Below, piece by piece: positions 1 through 8,502 of a stretch of DNA of 53,762 nt. The translations under genes were made by a program, and so were the position numbers. The stretch covers positions 1 to 53,762 of the forward strand of contig VGTJ01000012.1 of NCBI GenBank assembly GCA_016874775.1. Direction: 5' to 3'. How positions within the stretch are numbered: the stretch's first letter is position 1; every line of letters starts with the position of its first letter. The notes under the pieces were generated by a model. The model had not been told where the DNA came from. It searched no databases and saw only the letters and a list, made by a program, of their open reading frames with translations. The stretch is from Deltaproteobacteria bacterium (GTDB taxonomy: Bacteria > Desulfobacterota > Binatia > Bin18).

Positions 1-79
1 GTCGCCCGCGTTCATCCAGCTCTTCGACCAGACTTCGATACTTAGACCGAAGCCAGCACACAATGGTCTCGTCTCTCAT
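1..79 (-). mobile_element. N-terminal start of an ISAzo13-like transposase gene (runs off the window)
   Basis: An ATG at 77-79 on the minus strand opens a frame that runs off position 1 without a stop. Its 26 visible residues begin MRDETIVCWLRSKYRSLVEE and continue LDERGR. They resemble the N-terminus of ISAzo13-family (Rhodopirellula-type DDE) transposases, which start with a helical RxKYxxLxxxLDERxRR segment. Position and direction fit an insertion sequence whose left end lies in about 80-140, inside the end of the histidine kinase gene. Only a short piece is visible, so the family call is tentative. The terminal inverted repeat and target duplication cannot be defined here. Confidence 0.55.
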
Positions 80-1415
80 CCCTGCTCTTGTGCAGAGGCT
101 CTCCACTCCGGTCAATCACTATTGCGGTAAGTTGTTTCCTGCCACCGCCTAACTTCACCAGGTTCTTACTCACCGCTAACCCCAGCCACTGGCTGCGTTG
201 GATCCGAGTCAACGTTGTGTTTGGTGCAGAGAGCGGAAATAGCGGGGCGAGTTGCGAGAGTTCAAACCCAGGGGCAGTGACGGAGAAACGAAAAGTGACA
301 CACGTTGGTGCACGGTGCGTCATCATGCCACGGATGGTCACGCTGCCAGGGGAGGGACTCGCGAGCGCATTTTCAATGATATTGGTAAACACCTGCCGCA
401 ATCGTCCAGGGTCTCCCCATAATGGGGTTGGCACATCATGTGACATGAGGCATGTCAATTCGACGCCGATATTTTCAGCGTGCTTGGTAAAGCGCCCAAT
501 CGATTCCTCGATTGTTGTGCGCAGATCAAACGCAATGGGTTCAAGTGAGAGCTTGCCTGACTCGAAGTTGCCGAAGTCGAGAATGTCATTGACTGTTGTT
601 AACAGCGCGTCTGCTGCTTGGCGGCCAAGTTCTGTATATTGTTTCTGTTCAGGAGTCAGTTGGGTATCGCGTAACAAGCCTGTCGTTTGTAATGTCCCAC
701 CAACTGACAGCAGGAGGCGTTGGCTGAGATCCGCCAGGAACTCCGCTTTGGCAGCATTGGCCGTCTCCACTGTTTCTTTGTCTTGCGCAGCTTTTTCTTC
801 TCGCCGCTTGTGCTCGGTAATATCGATCACGCGTGCCAACAGAAACGGCTGCTGGGCACGACGGAATTCTTTGATCACTAATTCGCCCCACAGTTCTTTG
901 CCGCGCCGAGTTGTGTATGTCGCCTCCTTCGCCCATCGTCCTTGCTTGTTGGTACTCGTGAGGACTTCCAGCGCCTTTTCGTCTGTCAAGCGAACTCGTT
1001 GTAGGCTGCTAAATTCCACTCCCACCAGTTCGTCTTTGCTTGCCGCTTCAAATAGTTCGAGCGCGCGGGAATTCGCGTCGACAATCTCACCACTGAGGGG
1101 CTCAAGAAGAAAAAGTGCGTCGGGTGACGAGGCAAAGAGTGCTGGTAGGAGGTCTTCGTCTTTTTTCGACTGTTCTTCGACAGTCTGACCTTCTCCGGCA
1201 GCGAGAAGAAACCCGACAATTGCGGCTGCTATGAGAAAGAGGAAAATCAGCGGGAGACTGAAATTACTTCCGACAAGCAGCAAATAATTCAATCCGGCAA
1301 TGGGCAACGCCAGGGTGGCAATAAAGCGTCGTACACTGACGATACGACTGCTGCTTGTAGTCGACGAGGAAGATCCCTCGTTCCGTCGAGCCTTTGCTGA
1401 CTTTGCGGCTGGCAT
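42..1415 (-). pseudogene. PAS-domain sensor histidine kinase, degenerate and cut at its C-terminus
   Basis: The 457-codon frame starts at ATG 1415 behind an AAGGA ribosome site. It has two N-terminal membrane segments (about residues 31-49 and 54-74), a PAS/PAC sensor region (about 88-200), a HisKA-like dimerisation region (about 222-290) and an ATPase-like region. Key residues are lost. The phospho-accepting histidine is Q232 (FLADLSQRL where kinases have FLANMSHEL), and the DxGxG box reads VTAPGFE. The ATPase fold stops after LGLAVSKNLVKLGGGRK, in the G2 box. The last ~25 codons match no kinase sequence and are probably IS DNA. It is most likely a dead kinase; a sensor-only role cannot be excluded. 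Confidence 0.75.
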
Positions 1416-1629
1416 GTCTATGTCCTTCTTTCCACGCTTTGGGAGCTCTGGATGCCTGGGGCTTCCCTTAACAACTCAGACCCTCTAGGGAAAGACCGCA
1501 GTGATCTTCGTAGTTGCCGAATGCCAGCGTGATACGCTGAGTACCCCCTCATTGGTCCTCGGCACGCTCCACAGTGACAGCGCTTATGCAGTCTTTGTGG
1601 GTATCGGCTTGTATGGGGCGAGATTTACC

Positions 1630-2628
1630 CTATTTCTTAGGGATTCTTTTCAAGAGGAGGTCAATAATTTGATCTGCCGTCACATTTTCTGCTTCGGCCT
1701 GGAAGTTGAGGAGACAACGGTGACGTAGGGCTGGTAGGGTGACGTCAGCGATATCCTCAAAACTGACGTTCACGCGGTTGTCGAGCAAGGCGTTAACTTT
1801 TGCACCAAGGACGAGCGCTTGAGCCCCTCGTGGTCCTGGCCCGAAGCGAAGATACTGTGTGACTTCGGGAATGCTGCCCTGCTCTGTGCCAGGAGTTGCT
1901 GCAGCAATAAGACGGGCGATATACATGCCCAATGGGGGAGCCAGTAACACTTCGCGCACGAGCAGTTTCAGCTCTTCCACCAGCAGGTGGGCGCGGTCAG
2001 ACGGCAGGACTTGACGGATTTGATAGCGTGACCCAGCGGTCGTACGTGCGAGAATCTCGGTTAATTCAACTGAGTTTGGTGGTTGGATAATTAATTTAAA
2101 CAAAAAGCGGTCGAGCTGCGCTTCTGGCAGTGGATACGTCCCTTCAATTTCAATCGGGTTTTGTGTGGCCAAGACGAAGAACGGTGAATCAAGTGCATGC
2201 GTTTCTCCAAAAACGGTCACTTGTTGTTCTTCCATTGCTTCTAACAGGGCGGATTGCGTTTTGGGTGTCGCCCGGTTTACCTCATCAGCTAAGACAATGT
2301 TGGCGAAGATCGGACCGCGCTTAAACTCAAAATGGCGTGCCCCTGCACTGTCGGCTAGTAGTTGAGTGCCAACAATGTCGGATGGCATCAAGTCTGGAGT
2401 GAACTGGATGCGCTTGAATGTCAGTCCGAGTGCCTGGCTCAGCGATTTGACCATGAGGGTCTTACCGAGGCCAGGAACCCCCTCGATCAACACATGACCA
2501 CTCGCGAAAAAGGCGGTGAGCACTTTCCTGACTGCCGCACGCTGGCCGACGATCACTCGTCCGACTTCTTCTTCAATGGCGGTAAAGAACCGTCGGAATT
2601 CTTTCACTCGTTCTTCTGGTGTTGGCAT
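1630..2628 (-). CDS. MoxR-family AAA+ ATPase
   Basis: A 332-residue MoxR ATPase, a cytoplasmic chaperone-like AAA+ protein that usually helps assemble or activate membrane or metalloprotein complexes. The Walker A motif GVPGLGKT is at 50-57 and Walker B NIVLADE at 110-116, followed by NRATPKTQSALLEAMEE. The sensor region reads ATQNPIEIEGTYPLPEAQLD, and the C-terminal lid domain is complete. Length is normal for the family. It starts 3 nt after the upstream membrane-protein gene, in one operon with that gene and mltG. MoxR operons usually continue with DUF58 and von Willebrand A genes; here a 214-nt gap and a decayed kinase follow, so the target complex is not evident. Confidence 0.93.
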   Translation of the reverse strand: MPTPEERVKEFRRFFTAIEEEVGRVIVGQRAAVRKVLTAFFASGHVLIEGVPGLGKTLMVKSLSQALGLTFKRIQFTPDLMPSDIVGTQLLADSAGARHFEFKRGPIFANIVLADEVNRATPKTQSALLEAMEEQQVTVFGETHALDSPFFVLATQNPIEIEGTYPLPEAQLDRFLFKLIIQPPNSVELTEILARTTAGSRYQIRQVLPSDRAHLLVEELKLLVREVLLAPPLGMYIARLIAAATPGTEQGSIPEVTQYLRFGPGPRGAQALVLGAKVNALLDNRVNVSFEDIADVTLPALRHRCLLNFQAEAENVTADQIIDLLLKRIPKK

Positions 2629-2631
2629 ATG

Positions 2632-4083
2632 TCACTTGAGAATTGTACGGTACTCTAATGGTATGGGTTGTTTTGGTTGAATTTCACTAGCTGGTGCGTC
2701 CTTTAGCGGAGCATTGCTGTACGGTGTCTTAGGTTGGGCAGCGTCGTCGTTGTCTGTAAGCGTATCCCCTTTTCCTTGCGGTTCATTACCTGTCGGTATC
2801 CGAACCTTCACAAAGCGTGCATCTTTGGTCAGAAAGCCTCCCGGTTGCTCGCCAGGTTGAGAGAAACGCTCACCGCGTCCACCACTCGTTGGACCTTTCC
2901 CACCTTCCCCTTGTCCTGATTGCTGCGGATTCGGAGTTTCGCCTTTCTTTTCCTGATCTTGATTCGACTGGTCCTGTCCACCAGGCCGATTGGGGTCACT
3001 TCCTGGCGTGTTGCTATTGGGCGCCTGATTTTGCGCTGACTGTTGCTGCTCACCTGGTCCTTGTCCTCTATCCTCTTTCTTTTCTCCACTCTGCTGTTGA
3101 GGTTGATTAAATTTTATTCCCCCGCCACTCTCTTTCGGCTGTGGCTGGTTCTTGTTGTCAGATTGTTTCGTCTCTTGTGTTCCCGGTTGCTGCTGTTGTT
3201 GCTCTCCGCTCCCCGAGGATGAGGTGCCTTTTCCCTGTTCGCTCGGATCATTCGATTTTCCTGATGATTTGCCGTCCTGTTTCTGTTTTTCGCTCTGGTT
3301 CCCGTCTCCTGAGTCATTTTTGCTGTCATTGGCAAAAATTTTGAGATCAAAAGGCAGTATCTGCGGCATGGAGAGCTGAATTTTCTTCTGTGTCTCTTCA
3401 ATCAGCTGCTGCTTTTCCTCTTGGGATAGCGTTGGGTCTTTGAGTTTCTCTGCCAGAGAACGCAGTTGTTGGCCTGCAGCTTGTTCCTGTGGCGGTGCTC
3501 CTTGCCGTGTCAATCGACGAGCTGCTTCTTCAAGCTTCTGAATTTCTTGTTCGGTAATAGAAGGCAGAGAGGTCGGAATCGACGCTTCAATATCTCCTGT
3601 TGGGGTAAAAAGTGAGGAAAGGACGATCAAAGCAAGAGTACACAGCGTAGATCCAACCCAAGAAACAAGCACGCGTCGATCGAGCTGAAATGGCACATCA
3701 CGGTCCGGATGAAACGCAGCCGCTTTCTGTGCTACTTGGCCTTGAAGAATGGGGAATAGCGGGGAGCTGGTTTGTGTCGATGACGCCGTGGAAAAAGTGA
3801 GAAATCGGTCTTTGCTATCGGTCTTTTCGTCGATGAGGGTTGCGGCAAGGTCTTGTTCCACCGACCGCTTTGTGTGTCGAGCGAGGAGCGCGAGCCAGGT
3901 ACCAAGCATGACGAGAGGACCGAGGATAAGTAACCGTGGAAGTGCGAGAAGGTCAACGAGTATCCCACAGCACCAGACAAGGGCGATCGCGATCGGGAGC
4001 ATCACTCCCAAGCCGTTGATCTGTCGCTGCCGAACCAGCCGTTGCCTGGTTTGCGTAAGCAGTTGATCTGGAGACTCAGTCAC
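2632..4083 (-). CDS. DUF4175-like membrane protein with a long disordered tail
   Basis: A 483-residue protein starting at GTG 4083, which overlaps the mltG stop by 4 nt (GTGA). Two membrane helices lie near residues 27-65, a third near 137-160, and a charged coiled-coil-like stretch near 175-235. Residues about 255-420 are very rich in Q, G, S, N, K and P and are probably disordered. The arrangement resembles DUF4175-type envelope proteins found next to moxR. Function is unknown; the operon places it with a cell-wall lytic enzyme and an AAA+ chaperone, so an envelope role is inferred. Confidence 0.7.
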   Translation of the reverse strand: MTESPDQLLTQTRQRLVRQRQINGLGVMLPIAIALVWCCGILVDLLALPRLLILGPLVMLGTWLALLARHTKRSVEQDLAATLIDEKTDSKDRFLTFSTASSTQTSSPLFPILQGQVAQKAAAFHPDRDVPFQLDRRVLVSWVGSTLCTLALIVLSSLFTPTGDIEASIPTSLPSITEQEIQKLEEAARRLTRQGAPPQEQAAGQQLRSLAEKLKDPTLSQEEKQQLIEETQKKIQLSMPQILPFDLKIFANDSKNDSGDGNQSEKQKQDGKSSGKSNDPSEQGKGTSSSGSGEQQQQQPGTQETKQSDNKNQPQPKESGGGIKFNQPQQQSGEKKEDRGQGPGEQQQSAQNQAPNSNTPGSDPNRPGGQDQSNQDQEKKGETPNPQQSGQGEGGKGPTSGGRGERFSQPGEQPGGFLTKDARFVKVRIPTGNEPQGKGDTLTDNDDAAQPKTPYSNAPLKDAPASEIQPKQPIPLEYRTILK

Positions 4084-5099
4084 GAACGCTGCCTTTTTTG
4101 ATACCGTTGGACTGCACGGTTATGGGAAGTCAGGTCTGAAGAAAACTGGTGCGAGCCGTCACCCTTTGCCACAAAGTAGAGGTAGTCTTCATCGGCAGGG
4201 TGCAAAGCAGCCTGGAGAGACTTGAGGCCTGGGTTTGCAATTGGTCCTGGAGGCAAGCCGCGGATGACGTAGGTATTGTAAGGGGTGAACGTGCGCAGAT
4301 GTTGGCGTGTCAGGTTGCCATCAAAGTCTTCTATCCCGTAGGTCACCGTGGGATCGCATTGGAGCAGAATCCCCTTACGTAAGCGATTATGCAACACAGC
4401 AGAAACTAAGGGCCGTTCTGGAGGGAATCCGGTTTCTTTCTCAACCAGTGAGGCTAATGTCACAACCTGATGGAGTGAGAAATTCAAGCTATCTGCCCGC
4501 CGATACATATCCGGCTGGACGACGCTATAGAAGCGTTTAATAATGATTTCGAGAATCTCCTCGGCTGAGGCAAAGCGAGAGAAGTAATAGGTATCAGGGA
4601 ACAGGTACCCTTCCATCCCGTGTGGTGGGAGCCCCCATGTCTCCAAGAATACAGGGTCGGAGTTGAGGCAGAAGAAACTTTCTTCTGCCGCGAGCCCTTT
4701 CTCACTTAGTGCTGTCACAATCTGTCTAAACGTGTATCCCTCTGGGATCGTAACAACTACCCCGAGGCCTTGCCCTATCTGCAGGCGCTCTAAGAGCTCT
4801 ATCGGTGAGAGAGCTTCGGTGAACTCATACTCGCCAGTTTTGATTTTACGATCAGCTCCAGTCCACCGTGCCCACCAGGAGAACAAGGTGCTATTGGTGA
4901 CTAACCCCTTTTCAACTAGTTCCTGGGAAATCGCACGGAGTGAGATGCCCTTCGGTACAAGAACGACGACAGGTTGCTGGAGTGGTGGCCCGGGCGTGAT
5001 CAGAAAATTATGCGCATACCAGACGGTGATTCCACTGGCCAAAATAAGGCCAAGTACGCAGAGAATAAAAATTTTTTTCACTGGGTGCACTACTACCAC
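4080..5099 (-). CDS. mltG: Endolytic murein transglycosylase MltG (YceG-like)
   Basis: A 339-residue membrane-anchored lytic transglycosylase that cleaves nascent glycan strands and helps set their length. An N-terminal signal-anchor (about residues 9-27) is followed by a LysM-like region (VLVPKGISLRAISQELVEKG) and the catalytic YceG domain. The motif LASLVEKETG carries the expected catalytic glutamate, E220, followed by SAVLHNRL and CDPTVTYG. Length is typical. Several in-frame GTG codons (5099, 5090, 5084) could start it and none has a clear ribosome site, so the first residues are uncertain. It heads the operon with the DUF4175-like and MoxR genes. Confidence 0.93.
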   Translation of the reverse strand: MVVVHPVKKIFILCVLGLILASGITVWYAHNFLITPGPPLQQPVVVLVPKGISLRAISQELVEKGLVTNSTLFSWWARWTGADRKIKTGEYEFTEALSPIELLERLQIGQGLGVVVTIPEGYTFRQIVTALSEKGLAAEESFFCLNSDPVFLETWGLPPHGMEGYLFPDTYYFSRFASAEEILEIIIKRFYSVVQPDMYRRADSLNFSLHQVVTLASLVEKETGFPPERPLVSAVLHNRLRKGILLQCDPTVTYGIEDFDGNLTRQHLRTFTPYNTYVIRGLPPGPIANPGLKSLQAALHPADEDYLYFVAKGDGSHQFSSDLTSHNRAVQRYQKRQRS

Positions 5100-5270
5100 T
5101 GCTATGCTTGCAACTCAACCGCTCCAGGGTGAGGACCTGGGAGGTAGGTCGGATTTCACTTGACATTTTGTGCCATAGCTGGCAGGGTAGGGCATTCTTC
5201 TTTCCAGGAGAGAAGTCCAGGGGTGGGGTTGTGGTGACCAAAAGAAAATTTCTGCATCCGGGGGTGAGGT

Positions 5271-7274
5271 ATGAGGTATGTTGTCCAAGCGAGGATACGC
5301 ACCCTTCTGGCTCAGCAGTCTGGCCATATCCAACTTCTTATCTTTGCACCTATTCTGACACTGTTCCTTTTGAGCCTGGTTGTTCGTACCGCGAATTCCG
5401 CAGTTGACCCAACGGTAGAAAAAAAGAAGATCACGCAACAGTTGAAGCAGCGCCTTATTGAGGTGCGTAATGCTGAAGGAAGTCCGTCATCCCTTGCTAA
5501 CCGGCCAGGGAATGGCTCTCCAACAGTGGCAAAGACCTTCAAGAATGAAGAGTCTGGTAAAGCTACCGGTCACGAGTCTCCAGCTCTTGTTTCCGCGACC
5601 CAAAGTCATAGCCTCCAGAGTGAATCCTCAACTGGAGAACGGTGGATTACAGTCGAGACCGAAATTGACGCGAAGCTGCTTTTGCAGCCGCTACCAGAGT
5701 CGCAGAAGATTGTAGCGTCACAAGATACAAGCGGGAAAAATCCAGCTCCTCTCAGCGAACAGAATTTTGCGACCATCAAATGGCAGGTTGCCAAGAACGG
5801 CTTTCGTGGGTTTTCGCTTCCTTCCACAAAGCCGAGCAAGCAAAGTAAGCAGAAAGACGAAAAAGGGCTGGTTGGAGTAGCACTTCGTAGCCCTGAAGAT
5901 GTGAAGCGGGAGCTAGCGAACGCGACACCAAAAAGTTCGGCTCCAATTCTCACTGCAGCTATCACCCCGGTTCCTCTTCCCATACCAAAACTGACGCCTC
6001 CTAAGGAGGAGTCAGTTGTCTCCTACCCTGAACATCTGTCGTACCACGTCAAACGTAATCAGACTCTGGAAAAAATACTGAAAGAGGTGAAAGTTCCAAG
6101 AAAAGAAATGAGCCAGTGGACGACCGCAGCTCGGAAGCTTTCTGAGTTTCAGAGGCTCAAACCCGGACAAGTATTGGAGTTGTCCTTTTCCCAAGATATA
6201 GACAGTCCTGGACTGAGAATGGTCAGTCTAGCTCCAGAAGAAGAATTACAACTCATTCTTGAACGAAAAAATGCAAAACAGATCTCAGCCTCACGGATCC
6301 AGCCGCCGCTCCAACCTGTTTGGATTGTCTTAGGTGGGCGTGTGGAAAAAGGACTGTCCAAGTCTCTCAAGAAAACCGGATTGCCAGAACAGTTGGTGAA
6401 GAATGTCGTCAACCTGGAATGGGATGTCGATCTTTCTGATTTGCGGACAGGGGACTCCTTTAAGATTCTGGTCGAAGCTGTTCAACGCGGGCGAAAGATC
6501 GTCGAATACAAAACTGTCCTTGCCGCTGAGTTATTGAATGGCGGACAGACGTTCACTGCATTTTCGATTTCAGAAGAGCGAGAGGTGCTACGGAGAAAGC
6601 GCTTTGAAGAAAAATATCGTGGACAAGGCCTTGAGATAGAAAGCGAAGGACAGAAATTTCTTCGTTTTCCCTTGGAGTTCTCACGTATATCTTCATCGTT
6701 CTCTGAGTCCCGTGTTCACCCTATCTTGCACCGCGCTCGCCGTCACAACGGGATTGATTTTTCTGCCCCATATGGGACACCTGTTTATTCTGTAGCTAAG
6801 GGAAAAATCACTTTCGTTGGACGCAAGTCTGGATACGGGAATCTGGTTACAGTTGATCACCCCGGACCTTACGAAACAGCGTACGCACACCTCCAAAGTT
6901 TTGCCGCAGGTATAGAGGAAGGATCAGAAGTCGAGCAAGGGCGTGTTCTTGGTTATGTTGGTTCGACTGGTCTTGCGACCGGCCCTCATCTGCATTTCGA
7001 GCTGTTGAAAGAGGGAGTCTTTGTCAACCCATTTTCTGAACGCGCAGAAGATGTCGATGTTGCGGCACGAGAAGAGCAACCTGCCCCTGTGGACCCCGTT
7101 GTTGAGGCCAAGAAGCAGTCTTTCTTAGAGAAGCTTGCTACTCTCGATATCAGTGGCAAGGGACTTTCCTCGCTCGTGATTCTGCAACAGCATGAAACAT
7201 CGGCGACTGCGGCAAGTGGTCGCCAAGAGAATGGGCCGAAACAAGCGTCGTCCCGGCAACGTATTCAACGTTAA
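5271..7274 (+). CDS. M23-family murein endopeptidase with membrane anchor
   Basis: A 667-residue envelope peptidase transcribed divergently from mltG. ATG 5271 follows a GGTGAGGT sequence. A membrane anchor or signal lies at about residues 19-43. A long low-complexity linker leads to a LysM/OapA-like segment (about 255-330: YHVKRNQTLEKILKEVKVPR) and then a lysostaphin-type M23 domain (about 465-600). Zinc ligands are visible as H492 and D496 in HNGIDFSAPYGTPV and in the H573-L-H575 motif. An extra ~70-residue Q-, S- and A-rich tail follows. The layout matches Csd3/ShyA/MepM-like DD-endopeptidases that cut cross-links for growth; the exact bond cleaved is inferred. Confidence 0.9.
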   Translation: MRYVVQARIRTLLAQQSGHIQLLIFAPILTLFLLSLVVRTANSAVDPTVEKKKITQQLKQRLIEVRNAEGSPSSLANRPGNGSPTVAKTFKNEESGKATGHESPALVSATQSHSLQSESSTGERWITVETEIDAKLLLQPLPESQKIVASQDTSGKNPAPLSEQNFATIKWQVAKNGFRGFSLPSTKPSKQSKQKDEKGLVGVALRSPEDVKRELANATPKSSAPILTAAITPVPLPIPKLTPPKEESVVSYPEHLSYHVKRNQTLEKILKEVKVPRKEMSQWTTAARKLSEFQRLKPGQVLELSFSQDIDSPGLRMVSLAPEEELQLILERKNAKQISASRIQPPLQPVWIVLGGRVEKGLSKSLKKTGLPEQLVKNVVNLEWDVDLSDLRTGDSFKILVEAVQRGRKIVEYKTVLAAELLNGGQTFTAFSISEEREVLRRKRFEEKYRGQGLEIESEGQKFLRFPLEFSRISSSFSESRVHPILHRARRHNGIDFSAPYGTPVYSVAKGKITFVGRKSGYGNLVTVDHPGPYETAYAHLQSFAAGIEEGSEVEQGRVLGYVGSTGLATGPHLHFELLKEGVFVNPFSERAEDVDVAAREEQPAPVDPVVEAKKQSFLEKLATLDISGKGLSSLVILQQHETSATAASGRQENGPKQASSRQRIQR

Positions 7275-7340
7275 GCTCGGCGCATCAAGTGATCTGGTGA
7301 TCTGGAGACGCGGTATTTTCCTCTACCTGAGTGATAGATC

Positions 7341-7739
7341 GTGCTGAAACACGTCGAGAAAATACGCGTCCGCTGGGTCGATACCGATGCTTCGGGCCGC
7401 ATTCACTATACTGCGGCTTTCCGCTATTTTGAAATAGCTGAGTGGGAGTTGTTCCGTCGTGCCGGGATACCGTTCCGAGAACATGAGAGAGAGTTTGGTT
7501 TACCGCGAAAGGAAGTTAAAGCAACTTTTCATGAGATGATCTCGGTCGATGATGAACTTGCTGTTCATATCGAACCGGAACGGATGGGCACGACATCGAT
7601 TTCGTTCGTTATTGAAGTTTTCAAAGAGAAGCGAAACTGTATAAGTGGGAAAATTACGGTCGTGTTTGTCGGAAACGATGGCCGACCGATTCCTATCCCT
7701 GATTATATCCGCCAGGCACTTGCAGCCGAAAACCGTTAA
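7341..7739 (+). CDS. YbgC-like hotdog-fold acyl-CoA thioesterase
   Basis: A 132-residue single-domain hotdog thioesterase of the 4-hydroxybenzoyl-CoA/YbgC type, which hydrolyses acyl-CoA to free acid. The active-site region reads RVRWVDTDASGRIHYTAAF, with the family aspartate in DTDASG. Translation probably starts at GTG 7341; only a weak ribosome site is seen. In many Gram-negative genomes YbgC sits with tol-pal. Here it stands alone between the M23 peptidase and rplU, so the substrate cannot be inferred. Confidence 0.82.
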   Translation: MLKHVEKIRVRWVDTDASGRIHYTAAFRYFEIAEWELFRRAGIPFREHEREFGLPRKEVKATFHEMISVDDELAVHIEPERMGTTSISFVIEVFKEKRNCISGKITVVFVGNDGRPIPIPDYIRQALAAENR

Positions 7740-7808
7740 ACGTATTGTTCTCAATTCAAATTTCGTCGGGTCGTTGACAGAAACCAGCGGCTCACATAGG
7801 TGAGACTC

Positions 7809-8129
7809 ATGCCGTATGCTGTTATTCGCACAGGTGGGAAACAATATCGCGTGACTCCAGGAGAGTTACTGCGAGTAGAATCGCTCCCTGGAGAAAAAGG
7901 TGGCGATATTACCTTTTCTGAAGTGTTGCTGACTTCATCTGAAGGGGCTGTACAAGTGGGCACTCCGCTTGTCTCTGGAGTGACTGTCTCTGCTCGTATC
8001 GTTGAACATGGGAAGGAAAAAAAGATTCTCGTGTTCAAGAAAAAACGACGGAAGAATTACAGTCGCCAACGTGGACATCGACAACATTTCACTGCGGTGC
8101 AAATTAAATCTATTAATATGGGAGGATAA
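7809..8129 (+). CDS. rplU: 50S ribosomal protein L21
   Basis: A 106-residue L21, a 23S rRNA-binding protein of the large subunit. It begins MPYAVIRTGGKQYRV and contains the KKRRKNYSRQRGHRQ signature near the C-terminus. ATG 7809 is preferred over an in-frame GTG at 7800 because AGGTGAG at 7798-7804 then serves as ribosome site. It is followed after 3 nt by rpmA, the near-universal rplU-rpmA pair. Confidence 0.97.
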   Translation: MPYAVIRTGGKQYRVTPGELLRVESLPGEKGGDITFSEVLLTSSEGAVQVGTPLVSGVTVSARIVEHGKEKKILVFKKKRRKNYSRQRGHRQHFTAVQIKSINMGG

Positions 8130-8132
8130 GCC

Positions 8133-8414
8133 ATGGCTCATAAAAAAGGACAAGGGTCGACCAGGAACGGTCGAGATAGTCCAGGCCAACGCCGTGGTAT
8201 TAAGTTGTATGCTGGTCAGGTTGCCCGGGCTGGGAACATCATCGTGCGCCAGCTTGGGACCCGTATCCATCCTGGATTGAATGTCGGTATGGGGCGCGAT
8301 TTTACCATCTTCTCGAAGATTGAAGGTGTCGTTCAGTATGAACGTGTTGGTAAAGATCGCAAACGCGTAAGTGTTTATCCGCAGTCAGCCGCTGCACCAG
8401 CCGCAGTTCAATAA
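8133..8414 (+). CDS. rpmA: 50S ribosomal protein L27
   Basis: A 93-residue L27, located near the peptidyl-transferase centre. It starts [20 protein letters not shown], close to the usual [16 protein letters not shown], and shows the conserved [20 protein letters not shown]. No N-terminal extension needing prepeptide cleavage is present. An alanine- and proline-rich tail (SAAAPAAVQ) is slightly longer than average. Its transcript ends in two hairpins. Confidence 0.97.
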   Translation: MAHKKGQGSTRNGRDSPGQRRGIKLYAGQVARAGNIIVRQLGTRIHPGLNVGMGRDFTIFSKIEGVVQYERVGKDRKRVSVYPQSAAAPAAVQ

Positions 8415-8427
8415 CGTACACCCTCAG

Positions 8428-8452
8428 GGGAGACCAGAGGCCCTGGTCTCCC
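8428..8452 (+). terminator. Hairpin after rpmA
   Basis: A perfect 10-bp stem (GGGAGACCAG / CTGGTCTCCC) with a 5-nt loop begins 13 nt after the rpmA stop. It is followed by TTAAATGAGT, not a true T-run, so alone it would be a weak terminator. It may work in tandem with the hairpin at 8473. Confidence 0.6.
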
Positions 8453-8472
8453 TTAAATGAGTCTTCCTTATG

Positions 8473-8502
8473 AGAGCCCCGCTTGGGGCTCTTTCTGTTG
8501 TT
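8473..8502 (+). terminator. Rho-independent terminator or attenuator just before obgE
   Basis: An 8-bp perfect stem (AGAGCCCC / GGGGCTCT) with a GCTT loop is followed by TTCTGTTGTT. The obgE ATG begins directly after this T-rich tract. Most rplU-rpmA transcripts should stop here, so obgE-proB-proA would depend on read-through or another promoter. Confidence 0.75.

Noticed and set aside
88-1188. Long open frame on the plus strand opposite the histidine kinase
   Set aside because: It is antisense to a clear PAS/kinase frame, has no ribosome site and no recognisable domain; arginine- and serine-rich composition is typical of a shadow frame.
7774-7779. Perfect TTGACA upstream of rplU
   Set aside because: The matching -10 position (7797-7802) reads TAGGTG and overlaps the ribosome site, so no usable promoter is formed.
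8470-8502. Upstream in-frame ATG for obgE
   Set aside because: The 11 extra residues would be encoded by a terminator hairpin, and the standard ObgE N-terminus begins at 8503.
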